A stretch of DNA of 64,000 nucleotides from Nitrobium sp046350935 (GCA_046350935.1 JAXLZK010000017.1:1-64000); one strand, 5' to 3'; shown: positions 53,326 through 62,379, counted from the first letter of the stretch. Made by a program: numbers and translations. Notes: a model not told the origin generated them from the letters alone.

Positions 53326-56300
53326 TCAACGGGGTAGTGCTCTTCCGGCAGCCGTTCCCGCGATGCTGCCGCCCCCCGAGCCATCGGGGGTGAGGGAGCC
53401 GGCCGCGGCGCCGGCGAACCGCACCGTGCCCTGATACGAGCAGGTCCCGCACAGGGCGAAGTCCGCGGCGCCGTTCCCGAGGACCCCGGTCCAGGCGTTG
53501 CGCGTCGTATCCCACTGCTGGAGGGCGAAATTGGCCGAGGCGTAGGTGCCGCCCATGGTGATGCGCGCCCCGGTAGGATTCCCTGCATAGGTCCCGGTCA
53601 CTTCACCCGTGGCCCAGATGCTCGGGATCTGCCCGCTCTTGAGGGAGAAGAAGACCGCATTGCTTATGTACATACTGAGGCTGTTGCTGTCTTGTTTCCA
53701 CTCCCCATGGAGGGAGTCGCGGGCCACCTCGACAAAGGGAATGTTCAGCTGCTGCAGGCTCTTCTGCCCGTCGGTGAGGCCGGACGCGTCCTCCGACTTG
53801 TTGCAGACCCCGCCGGGGCATGCCAAGCCGAGGAACTTTCCGGTCTCCATCCATGCCCCCACGCTCACCGACTGCCAGGTGAAGTCGTTGGGATTGAAGG
53901 TGCCCAGCGTCTCCCCGGTGATGATTCCGGTCATCCCCCCGCTGTCGGAGAGAGAGGACCAGAACCCGGCGACCTGTCCTTTTATCACCTCTCCCGACCA
54001 CTGGGAGCCCTGCACCTGGATATCGGCCGTACGGGAGGCGGCGTCTCCGTTCACAAAGGTAGCAGACCAGGTATCGTTCGGGGTCCCGCCGTAGGTGCCG
54101 GAAGCGGCGGTCTGCCAGACACCCCAGTTCTCCCCGCTGAGGCTCGCCCGCTGCGCCTCGATAGATCCGGCGGTGAGGCTCCCCCCGCCGGAGAAGGACC
54201 CCGCCGCAAAGGTCAGCGTGTCGGAGGCGGTCACCAGGGGCAGCGCGGCAGGGTTCATTCCGGAGCTATCCTTGAGCACTATTCCGAAGGTGTTCAGACT
54301 CATGCTCCATCCCCCGCTCGCGTCAAAAGACCCTCCGTCGTAATCGGTAATAGGCTCGGTCCCCTTCATGATGCCCGCGTTTCCCGCAGGGTCCACATAC
54401 AGCGCATAGAGGATCCCGTCCAGGGAGCCGCCGCCGTCCTGGCCCGCCGCATATTGTACGCCCGCCAGGTAGCCGTAATACGATCCTCCATCCGTGGTGG
54501 TTTTGGCACCGCTCCCGTACCGGTACGGTTCGACGGTCTGGTACCATATATGCCCGTTGGCGCTGCTCAGACCAGTGGAAATCGCCGCTATATCCAGGGG
54601 GGAAGGGGTGTCCTTCGTACTGTTCCACTGATACACGCCGCCCATGACCCCGTAAAGGTGCCCGTCGTCCGCAGTGCCGAGATACGCCGTCATGTCCAGC
54701 CTGCTCAGCGCCGTCACCGACGAGACGAGGCCCGCCGCGGTCCCGGAGAAGCTCCCGTTTTCGTACTCACCGGCGGCAACGCCGATGAAGGTCCCCTGGG
54801 TGCCGCCGGTGAGGCCTCCCAGAATTTCGATGTCGGCCAACCAGGTGCCCTCCTCCCAATGGAGAAGGGAGAACTCGCCGAACAGGGTGGCGAGTCCCGG
54901 ACTGGCGTTGTTGGCAAGGCTGACGCTCCCGTCCACAGTGGGAGTTCCTGAATAGGACCCGGTCACTTTCCCGCTCGCCCAGATGCTCGGCGTTTCTTTC
55001 TCCCCATAGGCAAACATCCGGGGCGATTCGATGCTTACGGAAAGGCTGCCCGACGAAAGGGCGCCCGATCCCGTGAGCGTGCCGAGGCTGCCCGCCTGCA
55101 CGGTCGGGAACCCGAGGGCGGCGAGGGAGTCATTGAGGTCCGGATCGGACAGCATGGAGAGGAACTTCCCTGTCTCCACCCATCCCCCGACCGTCACGGC
55201 GCTGAAGGCAGATTTTTCGGTGGTATCATTGTACGAGCCGCTGAGCACCCCCGCGAGGATGCGCGTCAATCCGTACTCCGCATCCCCCCACACCCCATAG
55301 CTGTACCCCTCGATCTCGCCATCCTTCCACCCGCTCGCCGAGTCGTCACGCCAGGTGATGCTGCGGCTGTTCACCAGGGCTGCGTTCGTAATCTCTCCCG
55401 ACGCGCAATCCGTCTGCGCGCAGGGCCAGTACGCTCCCGTCCCCATGAGCCACTTATCCGTCACGCGGGCGGGGTTGTAGTTGCCGTAGGTCTCCATCCG
55501 CCATATCCCGAAGGAGGGGTCGGCAGTGAGGAAACTGAACTGCAGGGCATCGTCCGCCTTGTTGAACATATGCCCGCTCAGTGTAGGCACATCAGGATTG
55601 GAGTTATTGATGAAGAGGCCAAAGCTGTCGTTGCGCATGTTCCCCGAGCTGTCTTCCTTGGACCTGGTTTTGATGACCCCCGGACCATAAACCGTGGCCA
55701 GATAGGCAGGATCAGAGAACCATTCGGAAGGCATCTTCGACGGATCCAGACCGGTAGCGTCGTTGAGCACCTCATCGGTCGTCGTTCCCGACAGGGTAAA
55801 GGGCCCCTGCGCGCCCCCTCCGAAAGAGCCCGACATGATGCCCGCTTGCCCCGTAGGCTCGATAAAGAGGGCGTACAGATTCCCCTTGAGCTCGGATGAG
55901 CCGCGCTGGATGCCCGCGGCATACCCATAGAAGGTTTCTCCCTGCCACGTAATATTGTTCCCTAAAGAGTTCGCCTGGGGGTAAAAATCCTGCATCCAGT
56001 AATAATTGTATGCGCCCGAAGAGGAAGATGACCCGTTCAGGGAGAAGCCCTCCTGTTCGTTCCCGTATGCCGTGGCGCTCAGGGACCCGTCGTCATTGAC
56101 CCCCAGCAGGTTTCCCCGGTAGCGCAGGGAGGTGTCGATGTTCACAACGAACTCATACACATCCCACGTGTAGCTCTCTGTTTCGAGGGACACATTGCCG
56201 GCGGCATCGCGGGAGCGGACCTGCAGGGTATGCTCTCCTACCGCGAGATCCGACAGGTCGAGGGAGTCGCCCTGCGCTTCCTTCCACTCACCGCTGTCGT

Positions 56301-57426
56301 CGAGCTTATACTCATAGACAGCTTTCTCATCGGAGGAGAAAGTGAATTTCGCCGTCGGCTCTTTCATTTCCGACTGTGGTTTCTCTTTGATCGCAATCTT
56401 TGGGGGTATAATATCTTTGTCAGTAGGAGGCGGCGGAGTCGGATCATTAACTTTGTCAATCGGCAACTCTGCCGGGGAAGGCCCCGTGGGCAACGGAGTT
56501 TCCGTCGGAGGTATATAGGCCGTTGTCGGCGGAAGAGAGCCGGACGGATCGGGAGAGGTGCCTGAAGGCTGGCCGCCTGTTTGTCCAGTGGGTTGGCCGG
56601 CGAGGTGATCAGACGTCGTCGTACCGGGTCGAGCGTACTTGGACGCCCCCCTCCGGGGGCAGCCCTCGGGACGTCCTGTTCTTTCGGCCTCTCTTCTGTT
56701 TTCGCCTGCTCCTTCGGTTTCTCCTCTTTCGGCTTGTCTTCCGCCTTTTCCTTCGGCTTTCCCTTTGTGGTAACCTCCTTCTCCGCCTCCCTTCAGCTCC
56801 GCTTCCGTGGCGGGCCGCGGAGGCTGCGGCGCATTCTTCGGCAGGACGGTGGTCACCGTCCCCGCGGGCACGTTCACCACCGCTTTGGGCAGCACGGGGT
56901 TATAGGCATAGACCGTCCCCTCTCTGACCAATACCCCGGTCACGTTCCGGTGATGGTAGACAAAGAAGTCGGTGCCCCGCACCCCTGCCACTGCATTGGG
57001 CGTGTGCACCTCAAACCGGTTCCCCTCCTTCAGCCCCACCTTCTTCGCCAGGTCCTTGTTCACGATCGCCTGCAGCTTCCCCCGGGGCAGCTTGATCGTC
57101 CCCTTGCTGCCCACAACATACTCGCTGATATCGATCCTGCTTTGAGGAGCCACCCGCAGCACGGTCCCGTCCTCAAAGACGATCTCCACCCGCGCGTCGC
57201 TCTTCGTCCTCACCACATCCCCTACCGAAACACTGTCCCCCGCCTTCAGCGCCACTGCAGGAAGCTCTCCCCCACGCAGTACGTCGGCCTGCCCCTCGAC
57301 AGAGACGATGTGCCCTACGGCATCCGCTGCGCAGGCACCGCCGGGGAGCAGTGTACAGCAAACGGCGAACAATAGGAGAAAAGCGAAAACATACGCATGT
57401 CCCGGAACTCCATATCCCCTTTTCAT
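53326..57426 (-). CDS. Giant FecR-domain exported protein, intact paralogue
   Basis: The 1366-aa protein has a signal peptide (FAFLLLFAVCCTLLPGGACA), FecR domain (about residues 35-165: GDVVRTKSDARVEIVFEDGTVLRV, GVRGTDFFVYHHRNVTGV) and a Lys/Glu/Pro linker. One Ig-like domain follows (about residues 350-430), then repeated modules with ALFIEPTGQAGIMSGSFGGG and ALYVDPAGNAGIMKGTE cores. FecR domains usually sense or regulate across the periplasm, but no sigma factor is nearby. The 190 nt between it and the next FecR gene are empty. It is probably co-transcribed with the TPR/barrel gene just upstream (12-nt gap). Confidence 0.85.
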   Translation of the reverse strand: MKRGYGVPGHAYVFAFLLLFAVCCTLLPGGACAADAVGHIVSVEGQADVLRGGELPAVALKAGDSVSVGDVVRTKSDARVEIVFEDGTVLRVAPQSRIDISEYVVGSKGTIKLPRGKLQAIVNKDLAKKVGLKEGNRFEVHTPNAVAGVRGTDFFVYHHRNVTGVLVREGTVYAYNPVLPKAVVNVPAGTVTTVLPKNAPQPPRPATEAELKGGGEGGYHKGKAEGKGGRQAERGETEGAGENRREAERTGRPEGCPRRGASKYARPGTTTSDHLAGQPTGQTGGQPSGTSPDPSGSLPPTTAYIPPTETPLPTGPSPAELPIDKVNDPTPPPPTDKDIIPPKIAIKEKPQSEMKEPTAKFTFSSDEKAVYEYKLDDSGEWKEAQGDSLDLSDLAVGEHTLQVRSRDAAGNVSLETESYTWDVYEFVVNIDTSLRYRGNLLGVNDDGSLSATAYGNEQEGFSLNGSSSSSGAYNYYWMQDFYPQANSLGNNITWQGETFYGYAAGIQRGSSELKGNLYALFIEPTGQAGIMSGSFGGGAQGPFTLSGTTTDEVLNDATGLDPSKMPSEWFSDPAYLATVYGPGVIKTRSKEDSSGNMRNDSFGLFINNSNPDVPTLSGHMFNKADDALQFSFLTADPSFGIWRMETYGNYNPARVTDKWLMGTGAYWPCAQTDCASGEITNAALVNSRSITWRDDSASGWKDGEIEGYSYGVWGDAEYGLTRILAGVLSGSYNDTTEKSAFSAVTVGGWVETGKFLSMLSDPDLNDSLAALGFPTVQAGSLGTLTGSGALSSGSLSVSIESPRMFAYGEKETPSIWASGKVTGSYSGTPTVDGSVSLANNASPGLATLFGEFSLLHWEEGTWLADIEILGGLTGGTQGTFIGVAAGEYENGSFSGTAAGLVSSVTALSRLDMTAYLGTADDGHLYGVMGGVYQWNSTKDTPSPLDIAAISTGLSSANGHIWYQTVEPYRYGSGAKTTTDGGSYYGYLAGVQYAAGQDGGGSLDGILYALYVDPAGNAGIMKGTEPITDYDGGSFDASGGWSMSLNTFGIVLKDSSGMNPAALPLVTASDTLTFAAGSFSGGGSLTAGSIEAQRASLSGENWGVWQTAASGTYGGTPNDTWSATFVNGDAASRTADIQVQGSQWSGEVIKGQVAGFWSSLSDSGGMTGIITGETLGTFNPNDFTWQSVSVGAWMETGKFLGLACPGGVCNKSEDASGLTDGQKSLQQLNIPFVEVARDSLHGEWKQDSNSLSMYISNAVFFSLKSGQIPSIWATGEVTGTYAGNPTGARITMGGTYASANFALQQWDTTRNAWTGVLGNGAADFALCGTCSYQGTVRFAGAAAGSLTPDGSGGGSIAGTAAGRALPR

Positions 57427-57438
57427 GGCCCTTTCTCC

Positions 57439-58962
57439 TTAAAAGGTGTACTCTACGCCGAGGGAATAGATATCCCGCCGATAGTCGTAGATGGGAAAGT
57501 TAGAATCCGCTCTCGTGTAGGAGTACTGGGGGGTGAGGCGCAGCCCCTTGTAGAGCTCCCAAGAAAGCCCGGCCGATCCGCTGTAGATATCGTCCCTCCT
57601 CTTCGCCGGAGAGTCGGGGAACCCCGGCGTGCCGGAAATGGTGTGGACATTCTTATACCTTTGCCAAAAGGCATCTCCCGAGAGGATCAGGCTCACCTTT
57701 TCGACCAGCGGCACCAGAAGGCTGGCGCTCACCCTGTTGCCCGAATTGTCCCAGTTCCTTCCCTGGGTATCTTCCTTTGCATATTCGTAGCGGAGGTTGA
57801 ACACCCCGTTCCCCCCGGCGAACGGGTAGAGATACCCCGCGGAAAGACTGTAGATGTCCCCGTCCCTGTCCTCGTCCGGGTCACCGGGCCGCAGCATCTC
57901 CCGCTTTCCGTACCCGGCGGAGAACTGCCCTATGTGCCCGGGCAGGAGGATCAGATTGAGGCTGGGCTTCACCAGCGCGGTGCTCATGTATTCGCGTTCG
58001 TTCAGCCAGACATGCGAATAGGCTATCGGAAGGGAAACCACGGCCCTCGAAAAGGTATAGGCGGGCGTCACCGACAGCGACTGGACGAGGGTATCGTTTT
58101 TATAAGCGGGTCCGTGGAGGTAATTATTGGCATAGAAGGCATACTGCGCATTCAGGGAGAGGGGGCCGCTCATCAGGGGGATATAATCGATGCGAAAGCT
58201 GCCGAAGAGACTGCTGTCCCTCTTGCCCGTCGCGGCATCGACGGCGGTAATGCCTATGTTGGTGGCCGGTTTGGAGATCACGTTGGTGTCGTACTGGTAC
58301 CCCGTGCCGACCGTGAAGCGCCAGGCCCGGTATGCCTGGAGGGTCTTCGTGAGGACGTTCTCGTATTCCCGGGCAAAGGCGGCGAGCTCGGAATTCGGAT
58401 CGATGGCGAGGACGTTCTTCAGGCTCTCCCGGGCCTCCTGCAGCTTCCTTTCCTTCGTGTACAACACGGCAACCTGAAAGTCCGCTGCCTGGGAGATGGA
58501 GGGGTCCAGCTCCTTCGCCCTGCCGAAAGCGGCGACGGCATCCTTGCTCTTGCCCTCCTTTGCAAGGACAAGCCCCTTCAGAAAAGCCACATAGGCCGGC
58601 TTGATCTTTTCCGCTTCCGCCCGGGCGATCCATTCCTTCGCTTCCTTCAGCTCGTCCAGGTTGTACAGCATCTCGATCAGCTCGACATAGGCATCCGTGG
58701 TGGGAGGGGTAAGGGTGACGGCATCCCTGAAATTCTGCGCGGCATCGCGGTACTGCCCCATCTGCTTGTAGACGAGACCCAGGTAGAAGGCGGCGATGGA
58801 GGAGCGGGGGCTCTGCTCCCGCGCCTTTTTGAGAGAATCGACCGCCTCCTCGTAATTTTCCGCTTTGAACTCCTCTATCCCCTTTCCGAGAAAGTTGTCC
58901 GCCGCGCGCAGGGGCGTCCCTAACAATAGAAACGCGAGGAGCAAGACCCCGATCTTTCTCAT
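57439..58962 (-). CDS. TPR plus outer-membrane beta-barrel protein
   Basis: The 507-aa protein has a signal peptide (IGVLLLAFLLLGTPLRA) and about five TPRs (residues 25-225: FKAENYEEAVDSLKKA, MGQYRDAAQNFRDAV, EGKSKDAVAAFGRA). A C-terminal region of alternating amphipathic strands (about 235-507) ends in Phe (LGVEYTF), the outer-membrane insertion signal. This layout, periplasmic TPR plus barrel, is like Slam/DUF560-type translocators. Being first in the operon with two giant FecR proteins, it could export or anchor them; that link is inference. Confidence 0.75.
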   Translation of the reverse strand: MRKIGVLLLAFLLLGTPLRAADNFLGKGIEEFKAENYEEAVDSLKKAREQSPRSSIAAFYLGLVYKQMGQYRDAAQNFRDAVTLTPPTTDAYVELIEMLYNLDELKEAKEWIARAEAEKIKPAYVAFLKGLVLAKEGKSKDAVAAFGRAKELDPSISQAADFQVAVLYTKERKLQEARESLKNVLAIDPNSELAAFAREYENVLTKTLQAYRAWRFTVGTGYQYDTNVISKPATNIGITAVDAATGKRDSSLFGSFRIDYIPLMSGPLSLNAQYAFYANNYLHGPAYKNDTLVQSLSVTPAYTFSRAVVSLPIAYSHVWLNEREYMSTALVKPSLNLILLPGHIGQFSAGYGKREMLRPGDPDEDRDGDIYSLSAGYLYPFAGGNGVFNLRYEYAKEDTQGRNWDNSGNRVSASLLVPLVEKVSLILSGDAFWQRYKNVHTISGTPGFPDSPAKRRDDIYSGSAGLSWELYKGLRLTPQYSYTRADSNFPIYDYRRDIYSLGVEYTF

Positions 58963-59012
58963 ACCGCTTCCTCCCTTTATCCGTGCCCCGCCAAACCCTT
59001 TTTATGAGCGAT

Positions 59013-59041
59013 AGATTAGCACAGTCCTCTTTTTTCTGCAA
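59013..59041 (-). promoter_or_regulatory. Promoter of the TPR-barrel/FecR operon
   Basis: TTGCAG (59036-59041), 17-nt spacer, TAATCT (59013-59018) with a TG two bases upstream (extended -10 character), minus strand. Confidence 0.45.
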
Positions 59042-59075
59042 TGCAAACGGCACGCCTTTTGCATGCACCATGCGA

Positions 59076-59104
59076 TTGCACTTTACCGGGCGCAGGATTA
59101 TAAT
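59076..59104 (+). promoter_or_regulatory. Promoter of the divergent MBL gene
   Basis: Perfect TATAAT at 59099-59104 with TTGCAC at 59076-59081 and a 17-nt spacer, giving a start near 59111, about 105 nt before the ATG at 59216. Confidence 0.5.
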
Positions 59105-59215
59105 GATGCATTCCTCCCGTGAAGGGTGATCCTGTATTTGTATCTGCTCGGGGCAGCCCTTCGCCTCTTCCCGGCATCCGGGGGGACACCACGACGCCAC
59201 AGAAAAGGGGCCAGT

Positions 59216-59983
59216 ATGAAAATCAGAGTGCTCGGCTGCTCGGGAGCCGAATTCCCGGGGCATAACCCCTCAGGCTTCCTTCTGGACGGCACGATTCTTT
59301 TCGACGCGGGAAGTCTCACGAACGTCCTGGCCAGGAAGGCGCAGTCGAAGATCAGGGACATCTTCATCACTCATGCCCATCTCGACCATGTGCGCGGCAT
59401 CTCTTTCCTCGCGGACAATATCATCGTCGAGAAGCGGAGGCAGCGGGTCAATATCGTCAGCATCCCCTCAGTGCTCCGGACCATCAAGCAGAACCTTCTC
59501 AACGACTCCCTGTGGCCCGACTTTACCATGATCCCCGATTATGAAAACGCAGTCCTCAAATACAGCCCCGTGAAACCGTTCGCTCCCGTGGAGGTGAACG
59601 GCTACCGCATCATCCCCTATACGGTGAGCCACTCCGTCCCGGCAGTGGGATACCTGGTCGAAAACAGCAGGGGAAGACGCTTCTTCTACACGGGGGACAC
59701 CGGACCCACCGACGCCACCTGGAAGCGGATCGGGGACCTGGCCCTGCACAGCCTGGTGATCGAGGCCTCCTTCCCCAACAGGATGAAGGATTTGGCGATC
59801 CTGACCGGACACCTGACCCCCCGGTTAATGAAAGAGGAGCTGCTGCAAATGAAGCATCTTCCTGAACGGATCTATGTGACCCACCCCAAGCCCCAGCATC
59901 TCAAGGCGATCCGGGGAGAAGTGGGCAGGCTCGGGATCGGAAACATCCGCATGCTGGAGGACGGGGAGACGATAGAGGTGTGA
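59216..59983 (+). CDS. Metallo-beta-lactamase-fold hydrolase, possibly class II cyclic-nucleotide phosphodiesterase
   Basis: The 255-aa protein begins MKIRVLGCSGAEFPGHNPSG. The metal motif ITHAHLDHVRGISFLADN matches the HxHLDH-x-x-G core shared by class II cAMP phosphodiesterases and RNase Z-like MBL proteins. Later ligands include VSHSVPAVGYLVE, YTGDTGPT and HLTPRLMKEEL, with THPKPQHL near the end. It lacks a signal peptide. It is divergent from the operon containing two CHASE2 cyclases, which makes a cAMP/cGMP-degrading role attractive but unproven. Confidence 0.75.
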   Translation: MKIRVLGCSGAEFPGHNPSGFLLDGTILFDAGSLTNVLARKAQSKIRDIFITHAHLDHVRGISFLADNIIVEKRRQRVNIVSIPSVLRTIKQNLLNDSLWPDFTMIPDYENAVLKYSPVKPFAPVEVNGYRIIPYTVSHSVPAVGYLVENSRGRRFFYTGDTGPTDATWKRIGDLALHSLVIEASFPNRMKDLAILTGHLTPRLMKEELLQMKHLPERIYVTHPKPQHLKAIRGEVGRLGIGNIRMLEDGETIEV

Positions 59984-60110
59984 GGGTTCCGCTTTGGCCC
60001 ACGAGCTTAAGGGATCCCAGCGATGCTCTCCTTTGCTTTATGCGGCACGAAAGCCCATTTCCGTCCGAGGCGGAACACAATCCCGGTAAAGAGAACCGTC
60101 CCGTTTTGTC

Positions 60111-60421
60111 TTAACGCGTCTTTTTGATTTTTTGAGGCCTTGTTACATCCAGGATAGCTTCCGGATGTTCCGCAGCAACCCTCAGCAGTATACGAGACGG
60201 CCCCTCAGGCTTCCGTCGTCCCTGCTCCCAATTTCGGAGTGGGCGACACTTATTCCCATAAGAGCAGCAAATTTATCCTGAGATAAGCCGTATTGTTCAC
60301 GTATTTTCCTCACTTCAGACTCAGGGAACTCAATGCTGCGCGAAGGTTTCATTTTGCCTTTCATAATAGCAGCCCCCTGTTGAACGCTTTCAAGCAACTC
60401 TTCAAACAGTTCTTTTTTCAT
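60111..60421 (-). pseudogene. Frameshifted HigA/Xre-type antitoxin
   Basis: The N-terminal frame reads KIREQYGLSQDKFAALMGISVA, an HTH of the Xre antitoxin family. Around 60238-60246 one base is missing; in the restored frame it continues LRNWEQGRRKPEGPSRILLRVAAEHPEAI to a TAA at 60111, the normal end of such antitoxins. Without correction it ends in an unrelated tail at 60182. It overlaps the toxin remnant by ATGA. Confidence 0.7.
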
Positions 60422-60735
60422 AAGTACTCCTTTTCTATAATCTTCTTCAATTGTTGCAGTTGTTCAGGCGTTAAATCGTCCCGTTCACTCTTCGGGTAAG
60501 CATAAAGGAGAAGGATAACGTCTTTGGATACAAACCACTAATAAATGCTCCTGATTCCGCCACTCTTTCCATGCCCGCCGGCAGACCACCGGATTTTCCT
60601 TAGCCCACCGCTCCCCGATATTATTTTCCCTGTATCCGGTCTATTGGCCAAATGAGCCTGGAAAAGTCGATATTCTTCAGCAGATAGCAGTTCCTGAATT
60701 CGTTTCGTAAATATCGGGGTCTCGATAATGACCAT
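60418..60735 (-). pseudogene. HigB/RelE-type toxin with in-frame stop
   Basis: The frame from ATG 60735 reads MVIIETPIFTKRIQELLSAEEYRLFQ and GKIISGSGGLRKIRW. A TAG at 60538-60540 replaces one Tyr-like codon, after which the same frame resumes WFVSKDVILLLYAYPKSERDDLTPEQL to TGA at 60418. Toxin-then-antitoxin order is that of higBA. Both genes carry an inactivating change, so the module is decaying. Confidence 0.7.
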
Positions 60736-60861
60736 AGCGTATTGTACGTCAGTGGCGTAGGTAAGGCAAGGAGCTGGGGAAGATAATTTTTGTGCATAAA
60801 GCGACGGTAAGCCACGGGGCAAAGCCCCGTTGGTTTCGAGCCGCTGGTTGGAATTCCTCAA

Positions 60862-61161
60862 TCAGCCGCGTGATGCTTCGGCATGTAGCTTTATACCGAG
60901 AGCGCCGACGACCTTGAGAATAGTATCGAAGCCGAGACTGCGATCACCTGAAAGTGCCTTGTAGAGACTTTCACGCGACAGACCGGCGTCACGTGCAACC
61001 TGCACCATCCCTTTAGCCCGGGCAATGTCACCCAGAGCTTTTGCAACGAACGCTGCGTCGCCATCGGCTTCCTCAAGACATGCTTCAAGATATGCCGCCA
61101 TTTCTTCCGGAGTGCGGAGATGTTCGGCAACATCGTATCGAGTAGTCTTGGTTTTTTTCAT
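60862..61161 (-). CDS. Addiction-module antidote protein (HigA-family)
   Basis: The 99-aa intact antitoxin starts with TRYDVAEHLRTPEEMAAYLEACLEEADGD. Its HTH is VQVARDAGLSRESLYKALSGDRSLGFDTILKVVGALGIKL, the typical antidote-protein family paired with a RelE/ParE-like toxin. ATG 61161 follows AAGGAGGGAACT. Its partner directly upstream is reduced to a C-terminal stub, so this is an orphan antitoxin that may persist as a DNA-binding regulator or protect against a related toxin. Confidence 0.88.
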   Translation of the reverse strand: MKKTKTTRYDVAEHLRTPEEMAAYLEACLEEADGDAAFVAKALGDIARAKGMVQVARDAGLSRESLYKALSGDRSLGFDTILKVVGALGIKLHAEASRG

Positions 61162-61171
61162 AGTTCCCTCC

Positions 61172-61312
61172 TTACAGATTCCGTGCCAAGATCAATGCTT
61201 TTTTAATATCGGTAGCTTGCGTGCTTTTATCGCCGCCAGCCAACAAAATAATCAGCTCGTTTCGACGTACTGTGTAATAGACACGATAGCCGGGGCCGTA
61301 ATCAATCCGCAT
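61172..61312 (-). pseudogene. C-terminal remnant of RelE/ParE-like toxin
   Basis: These 46 residues match the C-terminal half of the addiction-module killer family: RIDYGPGYRVYYTVRRNELIILLAGGDKS, then QATDIKKALILARNL. The codon before the first in-frame ATG is TAA and the N-terminal half is absent; the DNA beyond about 61313 is unrelated and resembles a group II intron end. It directly precedes the intact antidote gene, as expected for the toxin. Confidence 0.75.
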
Positions 61313-61481
61313 TTACAAATTGCGGGCTGCTAACGCGCACCTCGAAAAACAGGGACTCACTTCCTTATGAACACTGTGGCAAGACGTAACAGGTCTCTGC
61401 CGGTGATTTCCTTGAACCGCCCATTGCGGACCCGTACGCTGGGTGGTGTGACAAGGGACGGTTAGCTACCATCCCTTACCC
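61313..61481 (+). mobile_element. Probable 3' end of a group II intron (remnant)
   Basis: A domain V-like hairpin (GAACCGCCCATTGCGG...GTACGCTGGGTGGTGTGA, about 61415-61452) is followed by a domain VI-like stem (GGGACGGT/ACCATCCC, about 61455-61476) and ACCCGATT. This is the pattern at the 3' end of many bacterial group II introns. No reverse transcriptase frame remains. It abuts the truncated toxin, suggesting insertion or rearrangement destroyed that gene. Confidence 0.5.
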
Positions 61482-61500
61482 GATTGGGCCGTGGTTCGTG

Positions 61501-61698
61501 TCAGTCTTCCTTGCAGAGATCAGGGATCCCGAGTCCTTTGCATATCTTTTTTGCAAGTTTATCGGAGATTTCGGTGTGGCGCGGTACCGCCTCCACAGAA
61601 CCATTCGCAGGGTTCATCCAAAGCGAATGCGATCCGCCTTCCCTTTTGAGGTAGCAACCATGCCTACGCAGATACCTCAGTAGGGCTTGTCTCTTCAT
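61501..61698 (-). CDS. hicA: HicA-type mRNA interferase toxin
   Basis: The 65-aa dsRBD-fold toxin has the HicA signature KREGGSHSLWMNP with the catalytic His, followed by VEAVPRHTEISDKLAKKICKGLGI. It cleaves mRNA when free. Its ATG overlaps the hicB TGA (ATGA), so it is translated only with the antitoxin. It appears intact. Confidence 0.92.
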   Translation of the reverse strand: MKRQALLRYLRRHGCYLKREGGSHSLWMNPANGSVEAVPRHTEISDKLAKKICKGLGIPDLCKED

Positions 61699-61910
61699 CA
61701 GATTGCGACGACCTCACGGATGGCATCTTCCGGTAATCCGCGCATCGCGTCCTCACGCCGATCTTCCAGGATAAGCGAGATCGCTTCCGCTAAACTTGCT
61801 TTGCATTCTTCGATTGTTTTGCCTTGCCCATTTGCCCCCGGAACCTCGGGGCAGTAAGCAATGTACCAATCTCCATCCTTTTCAATAATTGCTGTAAACT
61901 CATTATGCAT
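61698..61910 (-). CDS. hicB: HicB-type antitoxin (short form)
   Basis: The 70-aa protein is the partial RNase H-like HicB domain: FTAIIEKDGDWYIAYCPEVPGANGQGKTIEECKASLAEAI. It ends at EVVAI without the C-terminal HTH or ribbon-helix-helix domain many HicB proteins use for DNA binding, so autoregulation may need another protein. The SeqA-N-like gene 10 nt upstream is a candidate. Confidence 0.92.
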   Translation of the reverse strand: MHNEFTAIIEKDGDWYIAYCPEVPGANGQGKTIEECKASLAEAISLILEDRREDAMRGLPEDAIREVVAI

Positions 61911-61920
61911 AATGCACCTC

Positions 61921-62379
61921 CTAGTTTTTCCCGCTGTTTAAAGAAGCGAAAAAAGAATCTATCAGCTCACGATGGTTTACAAATTTCCTTTCGAGTACTG
62001 CCCTGAACTCCCCTAAGTTCTGATCCTTCAAAAGCCGATCAATTTCATAAGCCTTTTTGCCAAGTTGCCTGCAGTACTTGTCAATAATCGTCTGAGGAGT
62101 TGTATTCCATCTTTGAGCGGTAAGGTTAGTGGCTTCGCTTCTATTTCGGCCCGACTTCTTCACCTCATAAATGACTTCAAGTATCTGTGCCAATGCCTTG
62201 GGGATATCATCAGAAAAACTTGTTGAAATTCTATTTCCATTTGCTTGATTCGGACGGGACACTTCTTCCTTAAGGAGAATTCTGTTCAATACCGAGTTTG
62301 GCGTGTCCTCAAACGGCTCGGCCTTACTCTTAAGATAATTCCATACCTTCTCGTCAATTTCAATCCTATAGGTTTGCAT
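61921..62379 (-). CDS. Hypothetical protein with SeqA-N-like ribbon-helix-helix start
   Basis: In this 152-aa protein the first 37 residues (YRIEIDEKVWNYLKSKAEPFEDTPNSVLNRIL) resemble SeqA N-terminal/RHH DNA-binding or oligomerisation domains. The rest is helical (SFSDDIPKALAQILEVIYEVKKSG, IIDKYCRQLGKKAYEIDRLL) and unrecognised. Codon use is AT-richer than in flanking genes, fitting acquisition with the hicBA pair 10 nt downstream. A strong promoter with a palindrome between -35 and -10 precedes it, suggesting autoregulation. Confidence 0.65.
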   Translation of the reverse strand: MQTYRIEIDEKVWNYLKSKAEPFEDTPNSVLNRILLKEEVSRPNQANGNRISTSFSDDIPKALAQILEVIYEVKKSGRNRSEATNLTAQRWNTTPQTIIDKYCRQLGKKAYEIDRLLKDQNLGEFRAVLERKFVNHRELIDSFFASLNSGKN

